The translations under genes were made by a program, and so were the position numbers. The notes under the pieces were generated by a model. It was not told the origin of the DNA. It saw nothing but the letters and a program-made list of their open reading frames with translations, and made no database searches. 64,000 nucleotides of DNA from Pseudomonas mendocina (GTDB lineage: Bacteria > Pseudomonadota > Gammaproteobacteria > Pseudomonadales > Pseudomonadaceae). The stretch is from the NCBI RefSeq assembly GCF_003008615.1, contig NZ_CP027657.1, positions 5,456,001 through 5,520,000 of the forward strand. The letters run 5' to 3'. Shown in pieces: positions 9,928 through 18,941 of the stretch (its first letter is position 1; every line of letters starts with the position of its first letter).

Positions 9928-9989
9928 TAGGGTGCGCCATGCGCACCAGGCCAGCACCGCGGTATTTCCGGTGCGCACAGCGCACCCTA
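9928..9989. repeat. REP-like inverted repeat, GTGCGC family
   Basis: A palindromic unit whose outer arms read TAGGGTGCGC and GCGCACCCTA, with a second GTGCGCACC-type arm inside. The same unit recurs near 22433, 25845-26080, 26961, 46837 and 51663. It lies between two genes and can form a strong hairpin in the transcript. Confidence 0.7.
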
Positions 9990-10076
9990 CCCGGAGCGCC
10001 AGACCAGCTGCGACCTCCGGAGCCGACAGCACGACGTTGCTGACCAGTCCCCTCAATTCATTACTAGAGAATGTTC

Positions 10077-11456
10077 ATGTCCGATCCAACCCCCCTGCTC
10101 TTTGGCCTCTACGAACAAGCCAGCGTCGGCTGTGGCGGCGCGCCCAGCCTGTGGACGCATCCGGCCGACGAACGCCTGGGCATCAACACCCTGAGATTCT
10201 GGTCGAACCAGGCACGCATTGCCGAACAGGCCAACCTCGACCTGTTCTTCTTCGCCGATGTGCTGGGCTTCTACGATGTTCATGGCGGTAACCACGACGC
10301 TGCCTTGAAATGGGCCGTGGAGGCGCCGGCCAATGACCCGCTGCTGCACATACCGGCATTGGCCGCACTGACCGAACACCTCGCCTTCGGCGCGACGGTC
10401 AGCACCACCTACGAACACCCGTTCAGCCACGCACGGCGCTTCAGCACGCTGGATCACCTGACCGGCGGACGTGTCGGCTGGAACATCGTCACCTCCTACC
10501 TGACCAGTGCCGCGCGCAACTTCGGGCTGGATCGGATGATCCGCCACGATGATCGGTATGAGCGCGCCGAAGAGTTCATGGACGTGGTCTACAAGCTCTG
10601 GGAAGGGAGCTGGGCAGATGATGCCGTGGTGGCTGACAAGGCAAGACAGCTTTACGCCCGTGGCGAGCGGGTTCGCCCGTTCAACCACGAAGGCACCCAC
10701 TACCGAGTGGCCGGGCCGCACCTGACGGCACCCTCGCCACAACGCAGCCCGCTGCTGATCCAGGCAGGCTGGTCGGGTCGGGGCCGGCAGTTCGCCGCCA
10801 AGCATGCCGAGCTGATTTTCACCGCCAAGTCCGACCCGCTGGAGATCCGCGCCGGACTCGATGATATCGCCCGCCAGGCCGTGGCCAACGGCCGCGCCGC
10901 CGATGACGTGAAATCGCTCACGGTGTTGCGGATCGTCACCGCGCCCACCGCCATCGAGGCGCAGCGCAAGTACGATCAGTTGCAGAACAACTATCACCTG
11001 CAGGCGCAACTGGTCAGCTATGCCGGCGACACCGGCATCGACATAGACCGCTACGCCGACAACGAACCGCTGACCACCCATACCGAAGGCATGACCTCCT
11101 ACGTCATGCGCCCCGATGGCAGCGGCAAGCCGCTGACCGCTGGCGATGTGCGTCAGCGCTTCGCCAGGGTCACCCGCGGCACCGACCTGATTCTGGTCGG
11201 CACGCCGGCCCAGGTCGCCGAGAAGATCGAGGAACACGCGCGGATTTCCGGCACCACCGGCTACATGCTCAACCCGCTGATCAGCCCCGGTACACTGACC
11301 GACTTCGCCGAACTGGTGGTGCCCGAGTTGCAGAAACGTGGGCTCTACCGAACCGCAGCGCAAAGCGGCACCTTACGCTCACGGCTGCGCGCTGACAGAG
11401 CCGATCATCTGCCAGGCAATGCTTACGGGGCTCGTTTCAGGTTCACTCAGGACTGA
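10077..11456 (+). CDS. LLM-class flavin-dependent monooxygenase, NtaA/SnaA/DszA family (second copy)
   Basis: 459 residues from ATG 10077. An in-frame ATG at 10071 touches the AGAGA motif at 10066-10070 and leaves no spacing, so 10077 is preferred. It is a paralogue of the enzyme at 4225, with DLFFFADVLGFYDVHGGN, RRFSTLDHLTGGRVGWNIVTS and QAGWSGRGRQFAAKHAELIF. It needs reduced FMN from a separate reductase. It sits just beyond the orphan binding-protein/permease pair and likely belongs to the same sulfur unit, although a REP element separates them. The substrate is unknown. Confidence 0.87.
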   Translation: MSDPTPLLFGLYEQASVGCGGAPSLWTHPADERLGINTLRFWSNQARIAEQANLDLFFFADVLGFYDVHGGNHDAALKWAVEAPANDPLLHIPALAALTEHLAFGATVSTTYEHPFSHARRFSTLDHLTGGRVGWNIVTSYLTSAARNFGLDRMIRHDDRYERAEEFMDVVYKLWEGSWADDAVVADKARQLYARGERVRPFNHEGTHYRVAGPHLTAPSPQRSPLLIQAGWSGRGRQFAAKHAELIFTAKSDPLEIRAGLDDIARQAVANGRAADDVKSLTVLRIVTAPTAIEAQRKYDQLQNNYHLQAQLVSYAGDTGIDIDRYADNEPLTTHTEGMTSYVMRPDGSGKPLTAGDVRQRFARVTRGTDLILVGTPAQVAEKIEEHARISGTTGYMLNPLISPGTLTDFAELVVPELQKRGLYRTAAQSGTLRSRLRADRADHLPGNAYGARFRFTQD

Positions 11457-11605
11457 TTGCCCAGACGAAGAAAAGCTCGCCCAGCTTGCGCCGAGCGGGT
11501 TTCGACGATGATCGAACGACAGGTGGCACCGCACGAGGGTTTATTTCCTGGCGTGTTGTTTTCGAGTTGAACTCAAAGCAATCACCGCATGCTGCAGACA
11601 ATCTG

Positions 11606-12772
11606 CTAACCCTGCACGCAAGCCCACTCAACCCGATTGCGCCCCGCCGTCTTCCCCCGGTACAAGGCGGCATCCGCCTGCTGCAGACACTCATCGAACG
11701 TCTGCGCGCTGGTGAACTCATCCGAAACGCCAATGGTCGCCGTGCAGCGAATCGGTTGCTTCACGCCAATACCGGACACTTCGCTGTGTTCGATCGCCGC
11801 CCGCGTACGCTCCGCCAGCTGCAGCACGCCGGCCCTGTCCGTATCCAGGGCGATGACCACGAATTCCTCACCGCCCAGCCGGCAGATCAGATCGCCCTGG
11901 CGGGCGGTGGCCTTGAGGACGTCGGCAACACGCGTCAGGACGAGGTCGCCGACGTTGTGACCATGGGTGTCGTTGATGCGCTTGAAGTGGTCGATATCCA
12001 CGATCAGCAGGTAGGCCGGCCCGGCCGTGCGGGAGCGGAAATGCGCCTCCAGGGCATCCATCAACCCGCGCCGATTCAGCAGGCGGGTCAGCGGGTCATG
12101 TGCGGCCAGGGTGCGCAGTTCATCGGTCAGGCGGCGCAATACCAGCCATACCGCGCAAGGCGGCAGCACGGTTGCCAGGAAGGACATGTAGATGTAGAAG
12201 ATCTTCTGGAAGCTGCTGCTCATGTCGATGGCAGCCAGGCCGTCATCAAGGATCAGGGCGAATTTCACGGCGTTGAGTAGGCAGATGCCAGCGATCAACA
12301 CGGCGAACACCATCATTTCCACGCTCAGGTCCCTGGCATAGCTGCGGCTGCCATGCAGCGCTACCACGGTCATGGCCAGAAACAGCAGCGTGCAGGTACC
12401 CGCCAGCATGGCATGGCGGGCCGCATCGCCGAGCACCGACTGCACCAGCACCTGCAACAGCGAATAGCCGATGGCCAGAACCAGCAGAGGGCGCAGCACC
12501 AGAGTGGGGCGCTCGAAGAAGCGCATGGCACCCAGCACGTAGGCTACTGGGGCGCAAAGGGTCAGCGTATGGTTGACGACGCTCAGGAAACCCCAGTCCG
12601 GCGGGCCGTCAAGCAGTTGCAGGATATAGGCAAGGCCGAGCAGCAGATTGCCCAGCGCGAAGACTTCCATACCCATTTTCTTGCCGTTCAGCCGGGTACT
12701 GATCAGCAGGAACATCACGCAGAAACACAGAAGGTGCACGCAGAGCATGCCGAGAATAACGGTGGTGGTCAT
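11606..12772 (-). CDS. Membrane-bound diguanylate cyclase (GGDEF domain)
   Basis: 388 residues. The first about 210 residues contain several hydrophobic segments forming an integral-membrane sensor. The GGDEF domain spans about residues 220-385, with the DPLTRLLNRRGL start, the DIDHFKRINDTHGHNVGD motif, and an intact active site RLGGEEF (GGEEF at 300-304). The product-inhibition I-site RxxD is present as RQGD at 291-294, so the enzyme should be active and feedback inhibited by cyclic di-GMP. It stands alone between sulfur and tricarboxylate transport genes and looks unrelated to them. Confidence 0.9.
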   Translation of the reverse strand: MTTTVILGMLCVHLLCFCVMFLLISTRLNGKKMGMEVFALGNLLLGLAYILQLLDGPPDWGFLSVVNHTLTLCAPVAYVLGAMRFFERPTLVLRPLLVLAIGYSLLQVLVQSVLGDAARHAMLAGTCTLLFLAMTVVALHGSRSYARDLSVEMMVFAVLIAGICLLNAVKFALILDDGLAAIDMSSSFQKIFYIYMSFLATVLPPCAVWLVLRRLTDELRTLAAHDPLTRLLNRRGLMDALEAHFRSRTAGPAYLLIVDIDHFKRINDTHGHNVGDLVLTRVADVLKATARQGDLICRLGGEEFVVIALDTDRAGVLQLAERTRAAIEHSEVSGIGVKQPIRCTATIGVSDEFTSAQTFDECLQQADAALYRGKTAGRNRVEWACVQG

Positions 12773-13114
12773 GGGATTCGCGTAAGTGGGAAGGACAGTA
12801 ATATCAGCCTAGCCAGAACAATTGATGGAAGCGCCCGTAACCTGGATCCCTTCGGCGCTTCTAGTGTATCGGCAGGGTAATTTAATACTGCAGATCCTAT
12901 TTACGGATAACAGAGGAAGTAATGGAGGGGGATGTGGAGCGGTGATGACTGCCCTTCTCTTTTGGGATCGTCTGGAAGAGATTGCCGGGTATCAGTCGGG
13001 GGCTGGATTGGGAGTAGCTGGTTTTGCTTGCCGGATTTGGAGCGCTCTCGGATAAGTCCGCTTCCACAAGGGGCTGGCGGGGCTCGGCAGATAGAGGTGA
13101 ATCGGGCTAGACGA
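12773..13114. other. Intergenic stretch without recognisable gene
   Basis: Between the divergently placed start of the GGDEF gene and the terminator of the tct operon. Short open frames here have no plausible ribosome-binding site or protein-like composition. No REP palindrome was recognised. Confidence 0.5.
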
Positions 13115-13152
13115 AAAGAAACCCGCGCGGTGTTTACCGGGCGGGTTTCTTT
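13115..13152 (-). terminator. Rho-independent terminator of the tct operon
   Basis: A perfect 12-bp inverted repeat (13115-13126 with 13141-13152, arms AAAGAAACCCGC/GCGGGTTTCTTT) with a 14-base loop. Read on the minus strand it ends in a T-rich tail and follows the last tct gene by about 30 bp. It could also act weakly in the other direction. Confidence 0.8.
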
Positions 13153-13183
13153 TGTGCTGCGGCTACCTTGGCTATTTACCTTT

Positions 13184-14170
13184 TCACTCGATCTGCGCAC
13201 CCGACTCCTTGGCCACCTTGCCCCAGCGCACCCGGTCTTCACGGATGATGCGGGCGAACTCCTCGGGAGTGGTGTACTCCACGGTGATGCCGTTCTGGCC
13301 GAAGCGCTCGGCGGTCTGCTCGGATTTGGCGATCGTGCCGATCTCCTGGTTCAGGCGCTCGACGATGGCCGGCGGCGTCTTGGCCGGCAGGACGATGCCG
13401 AACCAGCCGGAGGTTTCCAGACCTGGCAGACCGGCCTCGGCGGCGGTCGGAACATCCGGCAGCAGCGGCGAGCGTTGCACGCTGGTCAGGGCCAGGCCAC
13501 GAACTTTGCCCGCCTGGATCTGCGGCGCGAGGATGGTCAAAGTGTCTACCGCCACATCCACTTCACCACCCAGCAAGGCGGTCACGGCTGGCGCGCTGCC
13601 CTTGTAGGGCACGTGCAGCAGGTCGATACCGGCCAGGCTCTTGAACAGCTCACCGGACAGGTGGCACAGCGTGCCGTTGCCGCAGGAGGAATAGCTGATC
13701 GCCCCCGGCTTGGCCTTGGCTGCGGCGATCAGTCCTTGCAGGTCGGTCACGTCCAGATTGCCGTTGACGGCGATGACGTTGGGAATCGACGCCACCACCG
13801 AGACCGGGGCGAAGGAGGTCTCCGGGTCGAAGCGCAGGTTGTCGGCCAGGTTCGGCAGGATGGTCAACTGCCCGGCGGTGGCCAGCGACAGGGTGTAGCC
13901 ATCCGACTTGGCCTTGGCCGCGGCTTCTGCGGCGATGGCGGTACCGGCGCCCGGCTTGTTGTCCACCACCACCGGCTGGCCGAGGGCACTGGACAGCTGG
14001 TCGGCATAGTAGCGACCGATGGTGTCGGCACCGCCACCGGGCGGGAACGGAATGATCAGGGTCAGCGGCTTGCTCGGCCAGGCGGCTTCGGCCTGGGCCA
14101 GCACCGGCGACAGGGCCAGGCCAGCGAGCAGCAGGCCGGCACCGAGTTTACGCAACGTGAATCGGGACAT
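13184..14170 (-). CDS. tctC: Tripartite tricarboxylate transporter substrate-binding protein (Bug/TctC family), copy 1
   Basis: 328 residues with a Sec signal peptide ending near VLAQAEA. Bug-family landmarks are SKPLTLIIPFPPGGGADTIGRYYAD, VVDNKPGAGTAIAAE, SYSSCGNGTLCHLSGELFK and LLHVPYKGSAPAVTALLGGEVD. These proteins catch carboxylated ligands in the periplasm for the TctAB pump. Last gene of a minus-strand tctB-tctA-tctC-tctC operon, 16 bp after its paralogue, followed by a strong terminator. The ligand is unknown. A carboxylated sulfur compound would fit the setting but is only a guess. Confidence 0.87.
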   Translation of the reverse strand: MSRFTLRKLGAGLLLAGLALSPVLAQAEAAWPSKPLTLIIPFPPGGGADTIGRYYADQLSSALGQPVVVDNKPGAGTAIAAEAAAKAKSDGYTLSLATAGQLTILPNLADNLRFDPETSFAPVSVVASIPNVIAVNGNLDVTDLQGLIAAAKAKPGAISYSSCGNGTLCHLSGELFKSLAGIDLLHVPYKGSAPAVTALLGGEVDVAVDTLTILAPQIQAGKVRGLALTSVQRSPLLPDVPTAAEAGLPGLETSGWFGIVLPAKTPPAIVERLNQEIGTIAKSEQTAERFGQNGITVEYTTPEEFARIIREDRVRWGKVAKESGAQIE

Positions 14171-14186
14171 GGGCAGCTCCTTGCGC

Positions 14187-15161
14187 TCAGTCGAAGGTGA
14201 TGTGGGATTGCTTGACCACCTCGGCGTACTTGGCCGAGTCGCTGGCGATCTGCTCGGCGAAGACCTGCGGGGTCGACGGCCAGGCAGTCAGGCCCTGGGT
14301 GGCCAGTTTCTCCTGCACGGCCGGCGAAGCAGCGGCCTTGGCGATTTCGTCATTGAGCCGTTCGATCACTGCCGCCGGGGTGGCGGCTGGCGCGCTGAGA
14401 CCGAACCAGGAAGTGACTTCGAAACCGGGGTAACCCAGTTCGGCGACGGTCGGCACTTCAGGCAACAGCGGCGAGCGTTCGCGCGAGGCGATGGCCAGGC
14501 CCTTGAGTTTGCCGGCCTGGATCTGCGGCGCGAGGATGGTCAGGGTGTCCACCGCCAGGTCGACGTTGCCGCCGAGCACCGCGCTCACTGCCGGCGCACT
14601 GCCCTTGAACGGCACGTGCAGCAGGTCGGTGCCGGTGGTCAGGCGCAGGTATTCGCCGGCCAGGTGAACGATGGTGCCGCTGCCACTGGAGGAGTAGGAC
14701 AGCTCGCCCGGTTTGCGCTTGGCCAGGGCGACCAGCTCCGGCAGGGTCTGTGCCGGCACCTTGTCATTGGCGGCGACCACCAGGCCGGTATAGGCCAGCA
14801 AGGACACCGGGGCGAAGGCGGTCTGCGGGTCGAACTTGAGGTTGTCGACGATATGCGGCAGCACGGTCAACTGGCCGGTGGGCACCAGCGACAGGGTATA
14901 GCCATCGGGCTTGCTGGCAGCGACGAACTCGGCGGCGATGGCCGTGCCGGCGCCGGGTTTGTTGTCCACCAGCACGGTCTGGCCCAGCGACTGGGTGAGC
15001 GCGTCGGCGTAGATGCGCGCCACGGTATCGGCGGCACCACCCGGCGGGTACGGCACGACGATCTTCACGGCCTGGCTGGGCCAGTCGGCGGCACTGACGG
15101 CCAGGGATGCGGACAGCGTGGCCAGCGCCAGCAGGCGCTTGATAAAGGGTTTTGCAGACAT
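14187..15161 (-). CDS. tctC: Tripartite tricarboxylate transporter substrate-binding protein (Bug/TctC family), copy 2
   Basis: 324 residues, signal peptide ending near LAVSAAD. It shares the Bug-family backbone with its neighbour (VVPYPPGGAADTVARIYAD, VDNKPGAGTAIAAEFV, HVPFKGSAPAVSAVLGGNVD), so the two are tandem duplicates. The gene lies 223 bp after tctA, across a REP-like palindrome. Two binding proteins for a single TctAB pump suggest two related ligands or differing affinities. Confidence 0.87.
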   Translation of the reverse strand: MSAKPFIKRLLALATLSASLAVSAADWPSQAVKIVVPYPPGGAADTVARIYADALTQSLGQTVLVDNKPGAGTAIAAEFVAASKPDGYTLSLVPTGQLTVLPHIVDNLKFDPQTAFAPVSLLAYTGLVVAANDKVPAQTLPELVALAKRKPGELSYSSSGSGTIVHLAGEYLRLTTGTDLLHVPFKGSAPAVSAVLGGNVDLAVDTLTILAPQIQAGKLKGLAIASRERSPLLPEVPTVAELGYPGFEVTSWFGLSAPAATPAAVIERLNDEIAKAAASPAVQEKLATQGLTAWPSTPQVFAEQIASDSAKYAEVVKQSHITFD

Positions 15162-15226
15162 CTTGTTGGTTTCCTTAGTGGTTCACGAGGGCAGAGAACG
15201 GCTATGTCCGGTTTGCTGACGTGCCT

Positions 15227-15276
15227 CTGTGGGAGCGGCTTCAGCCGCGAAATTCGCGGACAAGTCCGCTCCCACA
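15227..15276. repeat. REP-like inverted repeat, GGGAGCGGCTTCAGCCGC family
   Basis: Arms CTGTGGGAGCGG and CCGCTCCCACAG enclose the characteristic CTTCAGCCGCGA core. The element lies inside the tct operon between tctA and tctC and may adjust expression by stopping polymerase or protecting RNA ends. Confidence 0.65.
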
Positions 15277-15384
15277 GGGCAGGCGACAAGCAACGGGGAC
15301 ATGGCCCGGTAAAACCCTGACTGCCGTGAGCAGAACCGTTGGCGGCGCCGTGTTGCACGTATGTCCGGGGATGAAAGAAATCGC

Positions 15385-16890
15385 TCAGTTTTCTTCGCTG
15401 AAGGCCACCTGGCGCGTAGCCCGCAGTCGCGGCAGGCACATGATCAGGATCAGCCCGACAGCGAGCAGCAGCAGGGTCAGGCTCAGCGGACGAGTGAAGA
15501 ACACGCTGGGGTCGCCACGCGAGAGCAGCATGGCGCGGCGCAGGTTCTCCTCCATCATCGGCCCGAGAATGAAACCCAGCAGCAACGGCGCCGGCTCGCA
15601 GCGCAGCTTGATCAGCAGGTAACCGAGCAAGCCGAAGGCCACGGTGAGCAGCACGTCGAACAGGCTGTTGTTGACGCTGTACACGCCGATGCAGCAGAAC
15701 AGCAGGATCGCCGGATACAGCAGGCGGTATGGCACCGACAGCAGCTTCACCCAGATGCCCACCAGCGGCAGGTTGAGCACCAGCAACATCAGGTTGCCCA
15801 CCCACATGCTGACGATCAGCCCCCAGAACAACTCGGGGCGCTCGGTGATCACCTGCGGGCCGGGCACGATGCCGTGGATCATCATGGCGCCGACCATCAG
15901 CGCCATCACTGCGTTGGACGGCAGGCCCATGACCAGCAGCGGAATGAACGAGGTTTGCGCGCCGGCGTTGTTGGCCGACTCGGGGCCGGCGACGCCCTCG
16001 ATGGCGCCCTTGCCGAAACGCTCGGGCTCCTTGGCCAGGCGCTTTTCCACCATGTAGGAGGCGAACGCGCTGAGCATCGCCCCGCCGCCGGGCAGGATGC
16101 CGAGTACCGAGCCGAGGCCGGCGCCACGCAGTACTGGTTTCCAGGCGCGGCGGTAGTCGTCGCGGTTGGGCAGGACACGACCGATGCGTTTGAGCAGCGG
16201 CGTGCGCGATTCGTCGCGCTCCAGGTTGGCGATGATCTCGCCGATGCCGAAGATGCCCATGGAGATGACCACGAAGTCGATACCGTCAGCCAGTTGCGGC
16301 AGGCCGAAGGTGAAGCGCTCCGCGCCGGAGTTCACATCCACGCCGACCAACCCGAGCAATAGACCGAGCAGGGTCATGGCCAGCGCCTTGATCAAATCGC
16401 CCTGGGCCAGCACCACCGCAGCCACCAGGCCGAGCAGCATCAGCGAGAAATATTCCGCCGGGCCGAAACGCAGGGCGAATGCCGACAGTGGCGCAGACGC
16501 CGCCGCCACCAGCAGGATGGCCAGGCTGCCGGCGACGAAGGAGCCGATGGCGGCAATCCCCAGCGCTGCGCCCGCCCTGCCCTGACGTGCCATGGCGTGG
16601 CCATCCAGGCAGGTGACCACCGATGACGATTCGCCAGGCAGGTTGACCAGGATCGCCGTGGTCGAACCACCGTACTGGGCGCCGTAGTAGATGCCCGCGA
16701 GCATGATCAACGCCGCTGCTGGCGGCAGCCCGTAGGTGATCGGCAGCAGCATGGCGATGGTCGCCACCGGCCCCAGGCCCGGCAGCACGCCGACCAGGGT
16801 GCCGAGGGTGACGCCGATCAGGCAGTACAGCAGGTTCTGCCAGGTCAGCGCGGCGTCGATGCCGATGGCGAGGTTGGCCAAGAGATCCAT
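15385..16890 (-). CDS. tctA: Tripartite tricarboxylate transporter large permease TctA
   Basis: 501 residues, the normal TctA length, with about eleven hydrophobic helices. Signature segments are GVLPGLGPVATIAMLLP near the N-terminus, GIYYGAQYGGSTTAILVNLP, and ILPGGGAMLSAFASYMVEKR in the second half. The start is ATG 16890, preceded by GGAGGG at a good distance; longer in-frame reading would run into tctB. Works in the inner membrane with TctB as a secondary, ion-driven importer fed by the Bug-family binding proteins. Confidence 0.92.
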   Translation of the reverse strand: MDLLANLAIGIDAALTWQNLLYCLIGVTLGTLVGVLPGLGPVATIAMLLPITYGLPPAAALIMLAGIYYGAQYGGSTTAILVNLPGESSSVVTCLDGHAMARQGRAGAALGIAAIGSFVAGSLAILLVAAASAPLSAFALRFGPAEYFSLMLLGLVAAVVLAQGDLIKALAMTLLGLLLGLVGVDVNSGAERFTFGLPQLADGIDFVVISMGIFGIGEIIANLERDESRTPLLKRIGRVLPNRDDYRRAWKPVLRGAGLGSVLGILPGGGAMLSAFASYMVEKRLAKEPERFGKGAIEGVAGPESANNAGAQTSFIPLLVMGLPSNAVMALMVGAMMIHGIVPGPQVITERPELFWGLIVSMWVGNLMLLVLNLPLVGIWVKLLSVPYRLLYPAILLFCCIGVYSVNNSLFDVLLTVAFGLLGYLLIKLRCEPAPLLLGFILGPMMEENLRRAMLLSRGDPSVFFTRPLSLTLLLLAVGLILIMCLPRLRATRQVAFSEEN

Positions 16891-16900
16891 CGAGCCCTCC

Positions 16901-17395
16901 TCAGACTGGCAGCACGGGCAATTGCAAACCCAGGCCCCAGGCGAATACCAACCCGCCGAAACCGGCGAGCGCCAGGCCCAGCGCAACCTGCTCGCCGAGG
17001 CGCACCTGCGGCCTCGCGTAGCCGCTGAGCAGGGTCATCGCCAGGGTCGCCAGCAGCAAGCCCAGCACCGGCACCAAAAAGGCGAAGGCCAGCACACCGG
17101 CGGCGATGAACAACGCCGGGCGCAGCACGAACAGCGATTCCAGCGCATCACGCTCGACCAGGCGCCAGGACAGGCTGCGCAACACGATCACGGCGCCGAG
17201 CAGTGTCAGGGCGACGCAGACCAGCAAAGGGAAATAGCCCGCGCCCATGCGCATGGCGTTGCCCAGCGGATAGCTCAGGGCAATCGCCCCGCCACCCATG
17301 CCGAAAGCGATGAACAGCGCGCCGGCGATGGCATCGCGCGGGTTGCGGATTTGCAGGCCGGTACGTGCGACCGTAGAGGTTGTAGCGGATGACAT
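16901..17395 (-). CDS. tctB: Tripartite tricarboxylate transporter small permease TctB
   Basis: 164 residues with four hydrophobic helices and the conserved GAGYFPLLVCVALTLLGAVIVL segment (residues about 51-72). It is the first gene of the minus-strand tctB-A-C-C operon, 10 bp before tctA. TctB is the poorly conserved small membrane subunit of the transporter, and position plus topology make the call secure. Confidence 0.88.
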   Translation of the reverse strand: MSSATTSTVARTGLQIRNPRDAIAGALFIAFGMGGGAIALSYPLGNAMRMGAGYFPLLVCVALTLLGAVIVLRSLSWRLVERDALESLFVLRPALFIAAGVLAFAFLVPVLGLLLATLAMTLLSGYARPQVRLGEQVALGLALAGFGGLVFAWGLGLQLPVLPV

Positions 17396-17576
17396 CGGCG
17401 TCTCCGAGGCCCCTATCCGGAGCCGGTTGTCACATTCGTGAAACCCGCTCCGTTGATACGGTCGCAGAGAAAGTTTGTTGCGCTGGGCAGTTAACTCTTG
17501 GCGCCCGTAGCCCGGATGAAATCCGGGAACCCCTGGCGAAACATCCCAGGATTACCTCTGAGCTTCGCGGTTGGCT

Positions 17577-17602
17577 CCCCTCTCCCGCTTGCGGGAGAGG
17601 GG
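17577..17602. repeat. Perfect hairpin of the CCCTCTCCC/GGGAGAGGG repeat type
   Basis: CCCCTCTCCCGC and GCGGGAGAGGGG pair perfectly over 12 bp around a 2-base loop. It has the look of the common dispersed bacterial CCCTCTCCC repeat. There is no T-run, so it is not a classical terminator. Confidence 0.6.
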
Positions 17603-17697
17603 CTGGGGGAGAGGGTAAAACTCGCCCCGTAGCCACCATCGGTGCGCACAGCGCAGCCTACGCTTGAACACTCGCTTGTCGCCGCGCCCGTAGCCCT

Positions 17698-17750
17698 GTG
17701 GGAGGGGCTTTAGCCGCGACAGGAAATCTCGCCGCTGAAGCGCCTCCCAC
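17698..17750. repeat. REP-like inverted repeat, GGGAGCGGCTTCAGCCGC family (diverged)
   Basis: GTGGGAGGGGCTTTAGCCGCGA faces GCCGCTGAAGCGCCTCCCAC. It is a degenerate member of the family seen at 15227 and in the 25770 tandem array, located just after the stop of the ACAD-like gene. Confidence 0.6.
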
Positions 17751-17765
17751 GGGAGCCTGAAAAGC

Positions 17766-18941
17766 TCAGCCCTTCACCAATCCAAAAGCCGTCTTGCCCG
17801 CCAGCACCAGGGCACTGTCACGCTGCGGCGTATGCACGCGACCGCACAACACGTTGCGGTAATGCCGCTGCAGCGGATGATGCAGCGACAGACCGTGGTT
17901 ACCGGTCAGCTCCAGCGCCTTCTCCACCACGGCCACCGCGTTCTCGGTCACTGCCACCTTGATCAGCCCCGCCTCCTGGCTGGTCAGCGGCTGGTTGCTG
18001 AGGGCGTCCAGTTGCAGCCGGTTGGCCAGCAGCAGCCCTTCGATCTGCCCCACCACTTCCTGCACCCGCGGCAAGCTCGACAGCGGCGCACCGAGGCTGG
18101 CCGGTGTACGTTCGGCCAGCCACTGCAGCAGCCAGTCCCGTGCGGCGCGGGCAGCGCCGTCGTAGATGGCGCCGAGCAAGGTGGCCATGCCGCGATTGAA
18201 ATCGGCCAGGGCCGGGGCGTTGAGCGCAGGCGGCTGGTCGGCCGGGTAGACGTCCACCGCATGTTCCAGCGGCAGGCGCACGCCCTCGAAGATCACCTCG
18301 TGGCTGCCGGTGGCGCGCATGCCCAGGTGATCCCAACTCTCGACGATGCGGATACCGGGGGTATCGCGGTGCACCAGCCAGGTGCCGATCAACGGCACCG
18401 GATTGTCGCTACGTGCCCACACCGCCAGCCAGGTCAGGCCAGGGATGCCGGTGGTGTAGAGCTTGTGGCCATCGAGAATCCAGCCATCGGCCTGGCGCCT
18501 GGCCACCGTTTGCGGCAGGCCGCCACGGGCCGGTGAACCCAGCTCGGGCTCGACACGCAGGCTGTTGATCAGCGCGCCCTCTTCCACCGCCTCGCGAATC
18601 ACCCGGCGCTTGAGCGCCTCGTGCCAGTTGGGGTTGTCCGCCAGACGCCGGTGATACAGGTACTGCATGCACAGCACCAGCGCGGTGGATGGCTCGCCCT
18701 TGGCCACGGCGCCGACCACCCGGCGCAGTTGCGCCAGATCGGCCCCGCCGCCACCGGCACGCACGTCGCAGGCCAGGCCGAGCAGTCCGTACTGACGCAG
18801 CCGCGCCAGATTGCCATGGGGGAAGGCGCTGTCGCGGTCGAGCTGTTCGGCCCCCTCGCCCATTTCGCGACTCAAGCGCTGCAGAAAAACATCGTCGAGC
18901 AACGGTTGGCGTGAATGCTCGGCCAGGTGGTGCAGGCTCAT
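17766..18941 (-). CDS. Acyl-CoA-dehydrogenase-fold flavin monooxygenase (SfnB/DszC-like)
   Basis: 391 residues. The acyl-CoA dehydrogenase fold is shown by LVLCMQYLYHRRLADNPNW, ILDGHKLYTTGIPGLTWLAVW, and SWDHLGMRATGSHEVIFEGV. The C-terminal LELTGNHGLSLHHPLQRHYRNV carries the conserved arginine/histidine region. Within a sulfonate operon such proteins act as two-component monooxygenases rather than fatty-acid enzymes. It overlaps the upstream SsuD-like gene by four bases (TCAT at 18938-18941). Last gene of the operon 22084 to 17766. The substrate is unknown. Confidence 0.8.
   Translation of the reverse strand: MSLHHLAEHSRQPLLDDVFLQRLSREMGEGAEQLDRDSAFPHGNLARLRQYGLLGLACDVRAGGGGADLAQLRRVVGAVAKGEPSTALVLCMQYLYHRRLADNPNWHEALKRRVIREAVEEGALINSLRVEPELGSPARGGLPQTVARRQADGWILDGHKLYTTGIPGLTWLAVWARSDNPVPLIGTWLVHRDTPGIRIVESWDHLGMRATGSHEVIFEGVRLPLEHAVDVYPADQPPALNAPALADFNRGMATLLGAIYDGAARAARDWLLQWLAERTPASLGAPLSSLPRVQEVVGQIEGLLLANRLQLDALSNQPLTSQEAGLIKVAVTENAVAVVEKALELTGNHGLSLHHPLQRHYRNVLCGRVHTPQRDSALVLAGKTAFGLVKG

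Larger units (their letters stand above)
17396..17765. other. Intergenic region with several palindromic repeats
   Basis: 370 bp upstream of tctB and downstream of the ACAD-like gene. It contains a half REP (17507-17527, GTAGCCCGGATGAAATCCGG type), a CCCCTCTCCCGC hairpin and a GGGAGCGGCTTCAGCCGC-type element. No gene is seen. The tctB promoter must lie at its left edge. Confidence 0.6.

Noticed and set aside
10053..11363. Long minus-strand open frame opposite the second DszA-like gene
   Set aside because: Mirror of a real gene; glycine/valine-rich shadow translation without start signal or homology.
12822..13055. 77-codon frame in the gap before the tct operon
   Set aside because: No ribosome-binding site and no protein-like features; the gap is more simply non-coding.
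12932..15320. Overlapping plus-strand open frames across the tctC genes
   Set aside because: Both are shadows of Bug-family genes that have signal peptides and family motifs on the other strand.
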